A stretch of 64,000 nucleotides of DNA from DASUPK01 sp963795665 (GTDB lineage Bacteria > Actinomycetota > Thermoleophilia > Solirubrobacterales > 70-9): NCBI GenBank assembly GCA_963795665.1, contig CAWCIP010000001.1, positions 1 through 64,000 on the forward strand, read 5' to 3'. The translations under genes were made by a program, and so were the position numbers. The notes under the pieces were generated by a model. It did not search any database. It had not been told where the DNA came from and was given only the letters and a program-made list of their open reading frames with translations. Of the stretch, positions 25,602 through 33,541 are shown piece by piece; position 1 is the stretch's first letter; every line of letters begins with the position of its first letter.

Positions 25602-25824
25602 GCCCCTCGAAGACTAGGCCGCGGCTCCGCCTGAAGTCGGCGGCAGGGCGGCCAGGCTCTCGACCTGACCGCCCTGCTTGGCCGCCGCGCCGGCGGGCAG
25701 CGCGGCGGCGGCTATCCCTCCAATGGCGTACCTGACGCTTACCCGGGTGGTATCGGCCCGAGGCCGGGGTGTCCCGACCCCAAAAATCTGCGTCGTCGGG
25801 AGGGTTGTTGGGCATACTCCCGGC

Positions 25825-26157
25825 GTGGCCCCCGGGCGCAACCTTCGAGAGTCGCTCAACGATCCCGGCGCAGCCGCGGCCCGCGGTCGCTGGCTGGCGC
25901 GAGGCGCATGGCTGCTGGCCGCCGCGGAGGTCGTGCTCGCCGTTCGCAACCACGTCACGACCAGGCTGAGCGAGAAGGACCGTCAGCGAATGGTCGAGAT
26001 CGTCAAGGCGTCGAAGGGGCGCCCGTCGAACCTCTCCGACCGCCAGCGCAAGGAGCTCAAGGCGCTGCTCGCCAAGACCGAGCCGCGCGAGCTGGCGAAG
26101 ACCGTCGCCTCCAGCGGCTTCGCCGGCCGTTTCGCCAAGGGATTGCGCCGGAAATAA
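25825..26157 (+). CDS. Hypothetical protein with short hydrophobic N-terminal segment
   Basis: 110 residues from GTG 25825, not recognised. A hydrophobic stretch (about residues 22-36) is followed by a basic region SEKDRQRMVEIVKASKGRP and KELKALLAKTEPRELAKTV, ending in GLRRK. CATACT lies 6 nt before the GTG, a leaderless layout. It is convergent with the sigH-like gene with a hairpin between. The region 25602-25824 holds no other supported gene. Confidence 0.6.
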   Translation: MAPGRNLRESLNDPGAAAARGRWLARGAWLLAAAEVVLAVRNHVTTRLSEKDRQRMVEIVKASKGRPSNLSDRQRKELKALLAKTEPRELAKTVASSGFAGRFAKGLRRK

Positions 26158-26187
26158 AGCGACCGCCCCTCTCGGAGCGGCCGCTTG
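26158..26187. terminator. GC-rich hairpin between convergent genes
   Basis: AGCGACCGC and GCGGCCGCT pair with one mismatch around a loop CCCTCTCGGA. It starts just after the stop at 26157 and precedes the convergent sigH-like gene end at 26218. There is no T-run, as often in high-GC terminators. Confidence 0.5.
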
Positions 26188-26217
26188 GCTGCCGTGCCGT
26201 TTCCTACGTGGAAGTGC

Positions 26218-26916
26218 TTAGACCTTGACCATGCGCGAGTCGAGGTGGATGCCGACCTTGCGCTTGACGCGCTGCAGGGCGTTGTCGACGGTCTTGGTGT
26301 CGCAGTCGAGCCTCTCGCCGATCACCTCGTAGGAGTGACCGTCGAGGTACAGGGCCAGCACCCGGCTCTCGAGCTCGGAGAGGACGCTGGTCAGACACGC
26401 CACCAGGCTCTCCAGCTCCTCGCCGGCGATCACCTGGTTGGCGGGGTCGCGCACGGCCGGGCCCGGCAGGACCTCCTCGAGGGTGGTCTCGGAGTCGGGG
26501 CCCGCCGCCGCCGGCGTCTGGCTGAACGAGACGTACTGGTTGAGCGGCGTGTGCTTGTTGCGGGTCGCGGTCTTGACCGCGGTGATGATCTGCCGGGTGA
26601 TGCAGAGCTCCGCGAAGCCGCGGAAGCTCGACTCCCGCTCGGGCCGGTAGTCGCGGATCGCCTTGAACAGGCCCAGCATTCCCTCCTGCATGAGGTCGTC
26701 GGCGTCGCCGCCGAGCAGGAAATACGAGGAGGACTTGACCCGCACGAAGCGCCGGTAGCGGCGCACCAGCTGGTCATATGCGTCGGTCCGGCCGTGCTTG
26801 GCCAGCGCGACGAGGAACTCGTCGTCCGGGCCGGGCCCGGTGTTGCGGGCGCCCTCGGGGATGGCTCGTGAGGGGACGACCGCCTGCTCTTCAGTGCTTG
26901 GGGTAGGTACAGCCAC
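26218..26916 (-). CDS. sigH: SigH-type RNA polymerase sigma factor (sporulation SigH family)
   Basis: 232 residues. GDADDLMQEGMLGLFKAIRDY, FRGFAELCITRQIITAVKTATRNKHTPLNQYVSF and LSELESRVLALYLDGHSYEVIGERL...VDNALQRVKRKV match Bacillus SigH almost phrase by phrase, not the ECF families. In Bacillus sigH lies downstream of rlmB/yacP; here rlmB is also upstream on the same strand, with five genes intervening. AAGGAGG is 5 nt from the GTG start. Endospores are not expected in this group, so the regulon is an open question. Confidence 0.9.
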   Translation of the reverse strand: MAVPTPSTEEQAVVPSRAIPEGARNTGPGPDDEFLVALAKHGRTDAYDQLVRRYRRFVRVKSSSYFLLGGDADDLMQEGMLGLFKAIRDYRPERESSFRGFAELCITRQIITAVKTATRNKHTPLNQYVSFSQTPAAAGPDSETTLEEVLPGPAVRDPANQVIAGEELESLVACLTSVLSELESRVLALYLDGHSYEVIGERLDCDTKTVDNALQRVKRKVGIHLDSRMVKV

Positions 26917-27195
26917 AGCAACCTCCTTGACGGGGTGGTCTGTGGCGCTCCGTACCTCCCCTGGAGGCGCCTTCGGTCCGGGTGCTGTCCATCAGGCTCG
27001 ACCTGAGGTTCACCCTTACTCGCCGAGCAGCCTACTGGCGGATCCGGGAATGTCAACCACGGTTCGGAGCCGATGCAATTCCGCTTGCAGGATCCGTGCC
27101 TGGCAGGGGCCGAATCGACCCGTCCGTCCGCGGGCGCTGTTAAACGGTGCCTCGCTCGGCGTACGTGCGCGCGAGGACCAGATCGAGGAGGAGAG

Positions 27196-27912
27196 ATGGA
27201 AGCAACCGCCAACCGAATCGAGACCGGCCGCGTGATCAGCGAGGCCTTCGACACCTATGGCAAGTACGCCGGGCCGCTGCTCGGTGGAGCGGTGATCCTG
27301 CTCGGGCTCGCCGGGTTGATCACCGGGCTGCTGAGCGCCACCGACAGCGTCGTGCTGAGGCTGGTCGGGTCGATCGTCACCCTGATCGCGACGGTGCTCT
27401 ACACGGGCTACGTGGTCAAGCTCGTCCAGGACGTCCGCGATGGCCGGCTCGACCAGAGCATGGGCGAGCTCTTCTCCGCGGCGGCCCCGTTCATCCTCAC
27501 CCTGGTCCTCAACGGGATCGTCTTCGGGATCGCGGTCTTCTTCGGCTTCCTGCTGCTGATCGTGCCCGGCTTGATCCTGGTCACGATCTGGGCCGTGGTG
27601 GCTCCGTCGATCGTGGTCGAGGACCGCGGCGCCATGGAGGCTTTCGGACGCAGCCGCGAGCTGGTGCGCGGCAACGGCTGGCCGGTGTTCGGCGCGATCG
27701 TAATCGCCGTTTTCATCCTGCTCGCCCTCTACCTCGTCGCCGCCGCCATCGGGCTTGGGGTGGCGGGGGATACCGGGATGGTGGTGGCCAGCGTGATCTC
27801 CGAGGTGATCGGAGCTCCGGTCTGGGCTCTGGTCTCGAGCATCCTCTTCTTCGACCTCGGCGGCGGCTCCGGTGCCCCCGCTCCCGCCGAACCCGCGGCT
27901 CCGGCGGTCTAG
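27196..27912 (+). CDS. Polytopic membrane protein (DUF975/GdpP-membrane-like)
   Basis: 238 residues with about six hydrophobic segments. FDTYGKYAGPLLGGAVILLGLAG starts the first; the pattern LLIVPGLILVTIWAVVAPSIVVEDRGAMEAFGRSRELVRGN is typical of membrane domains of unknown function related to DUF975. A Pro/Ala tail ends the protein. GAGGAGAG precedes the ATG at 27196. It is divergent from sigH. The intergenic 26917-27195 holds the sigH ribosome site and no supported gene. Confidence 0.75.
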   Translation: MEATANRIETGRVISEAFDTYGKYAGPLLGGAVILLGLAGLITGLLSATDSVVLRLVGSIVTLIATVLYTGYVVKLVQDVRDGRLDQSMGELFSAAAPFILTLVLNGIVFGIAVFFGFLLLIVPGLILVTIWAVVAPSIVVEDRGAMEAFGRSRELVRGNGWPVFGAIVIAVFILLALYLVAAAIGLGVAGDTGMVVASVISEVIGAPVWALVSSILFFDLGGGSGAPAPAEPAAPAV

Positions 27913-27929
27913 CCCCCGCCGCTCATCCG

Positions 27930-28403
27930 CTAATCAGGCGTGCAGTCGCCCTCGGCGTCGCCGAGCCGGCCGAGCAACTCGGCGAGTGTCTTCATCTCCT
28001 CCTTGCTGAGGACCGTGCCGAGCCTGCGGTCGATGTCCTCGATGTGGCCGGGGGCGGCCTCCCTCAGCTTGGCAAGACCGGCTTCGGTGAGGATGGCGTA
28101 GCTCACGCGCGCATCCGACTTGCACTCGCCCTTGCCAACGAGCGCCTGAGCCTCGAGGCGGTCCAGCAGGCGCGTGATTCCGGAGGGGGAGAGCTGCAGC
28201 TGGTTCGCGAGATCGATCCGGCGCATCCCCTCCTCGCCTGCCCGAGACAGGAGCAGCAGCGTCCCGTAGTCGTTGATCGTCAGCCCGTGGCTGGCGACGA
28301 GAGAGGCGCTGAGCTCCCGCGTGAGCGAGGCGTGCGCCTCGAGGAGCCGGCCGAAGGCATCCGTGGACGGAAGTGCTTGAGTTTTCAACTGTTGTGGAGT
28401 CAA
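27930..28403 (-). CDS. MarR-family transcriptional regulator
   Basis: 157 residues. The winged helix reads LTINDYGTLLLLSRAGEEGMRRIDLANQLQLSPSGITRLLDRLEAQALVGKG, with the recognition helix at SPSGITRLLDRL. The start is a TTG (28403); an in-frame TTG at 28388 is an alternative. It is divergent from yceI with a TTGAC-AG-GTCAA palindrome between the two genes, so it probably represses yceI and itself. The inducing ligand is unknown. Confidence 0.88.
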   Translation of the reverse strand: MTPQQLKTQALPSTDAFGRLLEAHASLTRELSASLVASHGLTINDYGTLLLLSRAGEEGMRRIDLANQLQLSPSGITRLLDRLEAQALVGKGECKSDARVSYAILTEAGLAKLREAAPGHIEDIDRRLGTVLSKEEMKTLAELLGRLGDAEGDCTPD

Positions 28404-28421
28404 GCTTCTCTGCTAAACTGT

Positions 28422-28433
28422 TTGACAGGTCAA
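28422..28433. promoter_or_regulatory. MarR-type palindromic operator candidate
   Basis: TTGACAGGTCAA (5-bp arms, 2-bp centre) lies 18 bp upstream of the marR start and 31 bp upstream of yceI. TTGACA could also be the -35 element of yceI. A second weaker palindrome TTGA-GTTT-TCAA is at 28377-28388 inside the start of marR. Confidence 0.5.
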
Positions 28434-28464
28434 CTAAGTCTAGCTCACCTGAAGGAGCCCCTCA

Positions 28465-29010
28465 ATGACCACAGCACAAGCAGAGTCAACCATCCCAACA
28501 GGCACATGGCAATCCGATCCGGTGCATTCGCACGTCGGATTCGCCGTCAAGCACGTCGTGGGAACCTTCCGCGGCAGCTTCGGCGAGTTCGAGGCGACGC
28601 TCAGCGACGCCTCCGGACAGCCGCAGCTCTCCGGGCGAGTTCCCGCCGAGAGCGTCCAGGTCAAGGAGGAGAACCTCCATGGCCACCTCCTCTCTCCCGA
28701 GTTCTTCGACGTCGAGAAGACGCCGGAGATCTCGTTCCAGTCGACGGGGATCGCGGCCGAGGACGACCAGGTCGTCATCGACGGCGAGCTCACCGTCAAG
28801 GGCATCACCAAGCCCGTCGTGGCCCGTGGCGAGGTCAACGGCCCCGCCCCCGGTCCCGACGGCAACGACAGGATCGGGCTCGACCTGGAGACGAAGGTCG
28901 ACCGCCACGACTACGGCCTCGACTGGCAGATGGAGCTGCCGGGTGGCGGCAAGACCCTCGGCGACGAGGTCACCCTGTCCGTCCATCTCGAGCTCATCAA
29001 GACCTCATGA
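28465..29010 (+). CDS. YceI-family lipid/polyisoprenoid-binding protein
   Basis: 181-residue YceI lipocalin-like domain without signal peptide. GTWQSDPVHSHVGFAVKHVVGTFRGSF is the N-terminal hallmark and ELTVKGITKPV the central one; HDYGLDWQMELPGGG closes the barrel. Family members bind isoprenoid or amphiphilic ligands. AAGGAG lies 8 nt before the ATG. It is likely regulated by the divergent MarR gene. Its TGA stop is the left edge of a stem-loop repeat. Confidence 0.92.
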   Translation: MTTAQAESTIPTGTWQSDPVHSHVGFAVKHVVGTFRGSFGEFEATLSDASGQPQLSGRVPAESVQVKEENLHGHLLSPEFFDVEKTPEISFQSTGIAAEDDQVVIDGELTVKGITKPVVARGEVNGPAPGPDGNDRIGLDLETKVDRHDYGLDWQMELPGGGKTLGDEVTLSVHLELIKTS

Positions 29011-29056
29011 AACGGGTTGCTCCTCAGGCTCCGCCTTCGGAGCACCCTCGCATCAA
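29006..29056 (+). repeat. Dispersed stem-loop repeat, copy 5
   Basis: CATGAAACGGGTTGCTCC, a long loop that itself can form GCTCCG-CCTT-CGGAGC, then GGAGCACCCTCGCATC. GGG(T)TGCTCC pairs GGAGCACCC. It fills the entire gap between the yceI stop and the FMN reductase ATG at 29058. Confidence 0.8.
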
Positions 29057-29057
29057 C

Positions 29058-29624
29058 ATGAAGGTGCTCGCGATCTCAGGAAGCCTGCGTCGCGACTCCC
29101 ACAACACGACGCTCCTGCGGGCGGCGGCCGAGTTGCTGCCGCCGCCCGTGGAGCTCGAGGTCTTCGACGGGCTGAAGGCGGTCGAGCCCTATGACGAGGA
29201 CGACGACCAGGGCGCGGGCCCTCCCGGTGCCCGCCGCCTGCGCGAGGCGATCGCCTCCGCCGACGCCGTCCTGATCGCCACCCCCGAATACAACTCCTCG
29301 ATTCCGGGCCAGCTCAAGAACGCGATCGACTGGGCGTCGCGGCCCCTGCGCGGCAACGCGCTCTGGGGCAAGCCCGTCGCGGTCGTCGGCGCCAGCACCG
29401 GGATGTTCGGCGCGGTCTGGTCACAGGCCGAGGCCCGGAAGGCGCTCGCCGCGAGCGGGGCCCGCGTGATCGAGAAGGAGCTTCCCGTCGGTCACGCCGA
29501 TGAGGCATTCACCGAGGACGGCCGGCTCGCCGAAGTCGAGCTGCGCGATCGATACGTCGAGATCCTCGACGAGCTGATCGCACTCGCCGAGCAGACCGCC
29601 GAGCCGACGCAGATCGCGGCCTGA
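29058..29624 (+). CDS. NAD(P)H-dependent FMN reductase
   Basis: 188-residue flavodoxin-fold reductase. ISGSLRRDSHNTTLL is the FMN phosphate loop, ATPEYNSSIPGQLKNAIDW and VGASTGMFG the other FMN motifs, as in quinone/chromate reductases. It could act in quinone or drug reduction. ATG 29058 was chosen; an in-frame ATG at 29007 inside the repeat would add 17 residues encoded by the repeat. Downstream of yceI, so it may share the MarR regulation. Confidence 0.92.
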   Translation: MKVLAISGSLRRDSHNTTLLRAAAELLPPPVELEVFDGLKAVEPYDEDDDQGAGPPGARRLREAIASADAVLIATPEYNSSIPGQLKNAIDWASRPLRGNALWGKPVAVVGASTGMFGAVWSQAEARKALAASGARVIEKELPVGHADEAFTEDGRLAEVELRDRYVEILDELIALAEQTAEPTQIAA

Positions 29625-29658
29625 GGCTGCAGCCGAGGGACCGGCCGGCTCTCGCCTG

Positions 29659-29664
29659 TAGGGT
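29659..29664 (+). promoter_or_regulatory. -10-like hexamer TAGGGT, leaderless start
   Basis: TAGGGT ends 7 nt upstream of the ATG at 29672 with no ribosome site between. Confidence 0.4.
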
Positions 29665-29671
29665 TGCGCGC

Positions 29672-30067
29672 ATGGCGCCGCGGGAGGGAATCGACGAACT
29701 TCACGAGGAGGCCCTGGGCACATTCGCGGGCCGCGCCGCCGACGGCCCGGTCTACATGCTCAACCTCCTCGAGTTCCTGCCCGACGGCGGCGCCGAGAGC
29801 TACGCCGAGTACGGCGCGGCGGTGGCGCCGATGTTCGAGCACGCCGGCGGAAAGGCGATCTTCGTCGGCCAGGTGGCGGAGTCGCTGATCGGGGAGGGCT
29901 CCTGGGACATGATGGTGCTGGCCAGATACCCCACCCGCCAAGCGTTCCTCGACATGGTCTCCTCGCCGGAGTACCAGGAGATCGCCCACCTGCGGACCGA
30001 AGCGCTGGTGCGATCCGAGCTGCGCGCGATCGACGCGGCCGACGTGGGCCAGCTGCCCGACGCTTAA
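29672..30067 (+). CDS. DUF1330-family protein
   Basis: 131 residues with a ferredoxin-like dimeric alpha-beta fold. GPVYMLNLLEF starts the first strand and YAEYGAAVAPMFEHAGGKAIFVGQV, WDMMVLARYPTRQAFLDMVSSPEYQEI are typical for DUF1330. Function unknown in the family. It shares a TTAA stop palindrome with the convergent rlmB gene. Confidence 0.8.
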   Translation: MAPREGIDELHEEALGTFAGRAADGPVYMLNLLEFLPDGGAESYAEYGAAVAPMFEHAGGKAIFVGQVAESLIGEGSWDMMVLARYPTRQAFLDMVSSPEYQEIAHLRTEALVRSELRAIDAADVGQLPDA

Positions 30068-30729
30068 GCGGCGCGCTGCCTGCGAGCTTCGAAGAGGATC
30101 ACCGCGGCGGCCACCGAGGCGTTCAGCGACCCGACAATGCCGGCGACCGGGATCGAGACGAGCTCGTCACACGTCTTGGCGACTCGCTGCCGAAGGCCCT
30201 TCCCCTCGGAGCCGAGAACGAGAACGGCGCGACCGGTCCACTCGACCTCCGTGTAGCGCCGTTCGGCGCCGGCGTCCGCGCCGTAGACCCAGGCTCCGCC
30301 CTCCTTAGCTCCGCCGAGCCAGTCCGCGAGGTTCCTGACCCGCGCGACCTGCAGGTGCTCGACCGCCCCCGCTGATGCCTTGCAGGCGGCTGCGCTGATC
30401 GATGCCGCCCGCCGCTCGGGAATCACCACACCAGCCGCCCCGGCCACCTCGGCCGCCCGGCAGACGGCGCCGAGGTTGTGGGGGTCCTGGATCTGATCAA
30501 GCGCGACCACCAGCCCCTGGCCGTCGTCGTTCTCGAAGAGGCCCTCGGGGTCTGCATACGGATAAGCCTCGACCTCGGCGACCACGCCCTGGTGGTCGGG
30601 CGACCCGCAGAGGCGCTCGAGCTCGTCCGCCGGCGTATCCGGCGACCGCCAGATCCTGTGAACCCGGCGGCGGCCACGCTCCGCCTCGGCCACGGGCCGG
30701 CGTCCGTAGATCCAGTCCCGGTCCGCCAC
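30064..30729 (-). CDS. rlmB: 23S rRNA (guanosine-2'-O)-methyltransferase RlmB (SpoU family)
   Basis: 221 residues. N-terminal ribosomal L30e-like substrate domain (IYGRRPVAEAERGRRRVHRIW) followed by a SPOUT knot: LDQIQDPHNLGAVCRAAEVAGA (motif 1), VLGSEGKGLRQRV (motif 2) and IPVAGIVGSLNASVAAAVILFEA (motif 3). Methylates the ribose of a 23S rRNA guanosine. The GTG start lies 2 bp after the cysS stop, the standard cysS-rlmB operon. Confidence 0.93.
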   Translation of the reverse strand: MADRDWIYGRRPVAEAERGRRRVHRIWRSPDTPADELERLCGSPDHQGVVAEVEAYPYADPEGLFENDDGQGLVVALDQIQDPHNLGAVCRAAEVAGAAGVVIPERRAASISAAACKASAGAVEHLQVARVRNLADWLGGAKEGGAWVYGADAGAERRYTEVEWTGRAVLVLGSEGKGLRQRVAKTCDELVSIPVAGIVGSLNASVAAAVILFEARRQRAA

Positions 30730-30731
30730 TC

Positions 30732-32081
30732 CTAGCGTCGCCGGACGAGCCGCGCGCCGCCCGACTCGTCGCGGACCTCCCAGCCCAATTCGGCCAGCTG
30801 GTCTCGAAGGGAGTCGGCGCGATCGAACTCCTTCGCGGCTCTCGCCTCCTGACGCTGCGCCAGCAGCTCCTCGGCCTCTGGGGGCGCCGGCTCCTCCTCC
30901 GCCAGCAGGGAGTCCAGCCCGAGCAGTGGAAGGAGTTCCTCCAGCACACTGCGGGCTCCGGCCAGCTCCCGCTTGTTCCCCTCGGCGACGATCTCGAAGA
31001 GGACGGCGAACGCCTGGGGCGTGTTGAAGTCGTCCGCCAGCGCGTCGAGGAACGCTTGCCGCTTCTCAACCAGAAACGAGTCCGGTTCGCCGCCGGCCGC
31101 ATCCCGGAGGTAGTTCCGAATTCGGTCCACTCGCGCGGCGGCCTCAATGAGCTGTTCGTCCGAGAAGGCGAGCGGCTGGCGGTAGTGGCCCGAGGCCAGA
31201 TAGGCGACCACGGTCTGCCCTCCGTAGCGCTCGATGGCCTCCGAGAGCTGGAAGATGTTGCCGACCGACTTCGACATCTTCTCCTCGTCGATCTGGACCA
31301 TGCCGTTGTGCATCCAGATCTCGGCGAGGGGCAGGCCCCGGGCGGCCTCGGTCTGCGCGATCTCGTTCTCATGATGGGGGAAGACAAGGTCGATGCCGCC
31401 GCCGTGGATGGCGAAGTCGGGGCCGAGCTCCTTCTCCGACATCGCCGAGCACTCGATGTGCCAGCCGGGGCGCCCGTCGCCCCAGGGCGATGGCCACCAG
31501 GTGTCCTCCCCCTCCTTGCGGCCCTTCCAGAGCGCGAAGTCGAGGGGGCTCTCCTTGAGTGAGGCGGTGCCGGCCTCCTCTCCCTGGTCCATCTCCTCGG
31601 TGTCCCGGTTGGAGAGCTTTCCGTAGCCGTCGAAGCTCCGAACCCGGAAGTAGACGTCCCCGTTGGCCTGGTAGGCGTGGCCGGAGGAGATCAGATCCTC
31701 GATCAGGGAGACGATCTCCGCGATCGTCTCCGAGGCGAGCGGCTCGGCGTCGGGCCGCCCGAGGCCGAGGGTGTCGGTGTCCGCGATGTAGGCCGCCGTC
31801 ATCTCCGCCGCGTATTCCGCCGACGGCTGCCCGGCCTCGCGCGCCGCGTCATAGATCTTGTCGTTGATGTCGGTGACGTTGATCACCAGCTTCGCATCGA
31901 GCCCCTCGTGCTCGAGGAAGCGCTTGAGCAGCGTGAAGATCACATAGGGGCGGGCGTTGCCGATGTGGATCCGCCCGTAGACGGTCGGCCCGCAGGCGTA
32001 GATCCCGACCTGGCCCCGCTCGCCCGGCTCGAGCAGGCGGGTCTGGCCGCTGAGGGTGTCCTGGATGCGTACGTCCGCCAC
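30732..32081 (-). CDS. cysS: Cysteinyl-tRNA synthetase
   Basis: 449 residues of a class I synthetase. ACGPTVYGRIHIGNARPYV has the first zinc cysteine and HIGN; WHIECSAM and HHENEIAQTE supply further zinc ligands; EKMSKSVGN is the KMSKS loop. It has the full C-terminal domain, unlike the mycothiol ligase MshC. The GTG start is 7 nt after TAGCAT (leaderless layout). Confidence 0.96.
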   Translation of the reverse strand: MADVRIQDTLSGQTRLLEPGERGQVGIYACGPTVYGRIHIGNARPYVIFTLLKRFLEHEGLDAKLVINVTDINDKIYDAAREAGQPSAEYAAEMTAAYIADTDTLGLGRPDAEPLASETIAEIVSLIEDLISSGHAYQANGDVYFRVRSFDGYGKLSNRDTEEMDQGEEAGTASLKESPLDFALWKGRKEGEDTWWPSPWGDGRPGWHIECSAMSEKELGPDFAIHGGGIDLVFPHHENEIAQTEAARGLPLAEIWMHNGMVQIDEEKMSKSVGNIFQLSEAIERYGGQTVVAYLASGHYRQPLAFSDEQLIEAAARVDRIRNYLRDAAGGEPDSFLVEKRQAFLDALADDFNTPQAFAVLFEIVAEGNKRELAGARSVLEELLPLLGLDSLLAEEEPAPPEAEELLAQRQEARAAKEFDRADSLRDQLAELGWEVRDESGGARLVRRR

Positions 32082-32088
32082 GGCGCGG

Positions 32089-32094
32089 ATGCTA
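32089..32094 (-). promoter_or_regulatory. -10-like hexamer TAGCAT, leaderless start
   Basis: TAGCAT on the minus strand ends 7 nt before the cysS GTG. No Shine-Dalgarno sequence is visible. Confidence 0.4.
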
Positions 32095-32147
32095 TTGACG
32101 CTCGGAAGGACGCATATTCCGTGAGGAATCGGTTAAGACAATCTGAC

Positions 32148-33536
32148 GTGAACGGGAACAACCGTTCGGGGCGGTACGCTGACTCAGCCTTGACTCAGGC
32201 CTCGCTTGAGCATCAGCGGTTGCGCGCGGTGGAGGGTGCATTCGCCTCCCTTCCCGAGCGCTACCTGGGAGCCGACCCCGGCTTCAGCGCGAGCTACCGC
32301 ATAGAGCTCGACGACCTCGGCCTGAGCTGGGCCGTCGAGCTCCACGAGACCGGCTGCCACGTGACGGTCTCCCCCAAGAGCGACCCCGACGTGGTGATCG
32401 GCACCGACGCGGCGACCTGGCTCGAGCTCCGCGAGGGACAGCTGTCGGGCCTGGACGCCTTCCGCTCGCGGCGGCTATGGGCGCGGGGGAATCTCGACCT
32501 GGCGGTCGCCTTCGAGGGGTTCTTCAGGTTGCCGAACGGCAGACCCCCGCTCGTTCGCATCCATGAGGTGAGGGCCGGCAAGGCCCGCGTCTCGACGCTC
32601 ACCGCGGGCGATGGAATCGAGAACGTGATCCTGATCCACGGCCTCGGCAGCAACAAGACGAGCTTCTTCGAGACCGTCTCCGCCCTCACCCCCGAGTACA
32701 CGGTGCACGCAATCGACCTGCCCGGATTCGGGTCCTCCTCCAAGCCGCTGCGTGCCCCATACGACGCGGCCTGGTTCGCCCGCGCCGTCTGCCGGTTCAT
32801 GGACGCCGAGGGCATCGACCGCGCCCACCTGGTCGGAAACTCGCTGGGAGGCCGCGTTGCGATCGAGGTTGGACTGCAGACACCCGAGCGGGTCCGGAGC
32901 CTCAGCCTGCTCTGCCCCTCGATGGCATGGAGGAGGCGCCGCCACTTCGTGCCTCTGGTGAAGCTCCTGCGGCCCGAGCTCGCCGCCATCCCGCATAGCT
33001 TCGGCGACGTGCTCGTGCGTCAGCAGTTCTGGAGCATGTTCTCCCGGCCCGAGCGCATTCACCCGGCGGCCGCCGACGTCGCCGTGGAGGAGTTCCTTCG
33101 CAACTATCGCTCGGTCAACGCCCGGGTCGCGTTCCACTCCTCCTTGCGGCACATCTACCTCGAGGAGCCCAAGGGCCCGGCGGGCTTCTACACGCGCCTC
33201 AGGGATCTCGAGCCGCCCGCGCTCTTCGTCTGGGGAGACGAGGACCCGCTCGTGCCCCTCGCGTTCTCCCGATACGTTCGTGACGCGCTCCCAACCGCGC
33301 GTCAGGTCGTGCTCGATCAATGCGGCCACGTGCCCCAGGTCGAGCACCCGGTCGACGCCAACGCGCTGGTTCACGATTTCATCGGCCACGCACAGGCCTC
33401 GGCCGCTGAGCGCGCCGCGAGGCGGCTCAGCCGGGCCGCCCGCCGCCTACAGGTCCGCATCAACGGCAATGGCGGCCTCAACGGGCAAGCGGGCGGCGAC
33501 GGCGCGAGCTCAGCGCTCACCGCCGACGCGGCGTAG
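32148..33536 (+). CDS. SCP2-like domain fused to alpha/beta hydrolase
   Basis: 462 residues from GTG 32148 (GTG 32121 also possible). Residues about 20-125 resemble an SCP2 sterol-carrier domain (YRIELDDLGLSWAVELHE, VVIGTDAATWLELREGQLSGLDAFRSRRLWARGNLDLAVAF). Residues about 150-430 are a hydrolase: ILIHGLGSNKTSF, DLPGFGSSSKP, VGNSLGGRVAIE with nucleophile Ser, WGDEDPLVPL and CGHVPQVEHP. The fusion suggests hydrolysis of a bound lipid or acyl substrate. The tail is basic then Gly/Ala-rich. Divergent from cysS. Confidence 0.82.
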   Translation: MNGNNRSGRYADSALTQASLEHQRLRAVEGAFASLPERYLGADPGFSASYRIELDDLGLSWAVELHETGCHVTVSPKSDPDVVIGTDAATWLELREGQLSGLDAFRSRRLWARGNLDLAVAFEGFFRLPNGRPPLVRIHEVRAGKARVSTLTAGDGIENVILIHGLGSNKTSFFETVSALTPEYTVHAIDLPGFGSSSKPLRAPYDAAWFARAVCRFMDAEGIDRAHLVGNSLGGRVAIEVGLQTPERVRSLSLLCPSMAWRRRRHFVPLVKLLRPELAAIPHSFGDVLVRQQFWSMFSRPERIHPAAADVAVEEFLRNYRSVNARVAFHSSLRHIYLEEPKGPAGFYTRLRDLEPPALFVWGDEDPLVPLAFSRYVRDALPTARQVVLDQCGHVPQVEHPVDANALVHDFIGHAQASAAERAARRLSRAARRLQVRINGNGGLNGQAGGDGASSALTADAA

Positions 33537-33541
33537 CCCTC

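Noticed and set aside
25614..25958. Minus-strand open frame upstream of tRNA-Thr
   Set aside because: Arg/Ala/Ser-rich composition without start signals; covers the opposite strand of the 25825 gene.
30402..31562. 386-codon plus-strand frame
   Set aside because: Shadow of rlmB and cysS, both with full catalytic motifs.
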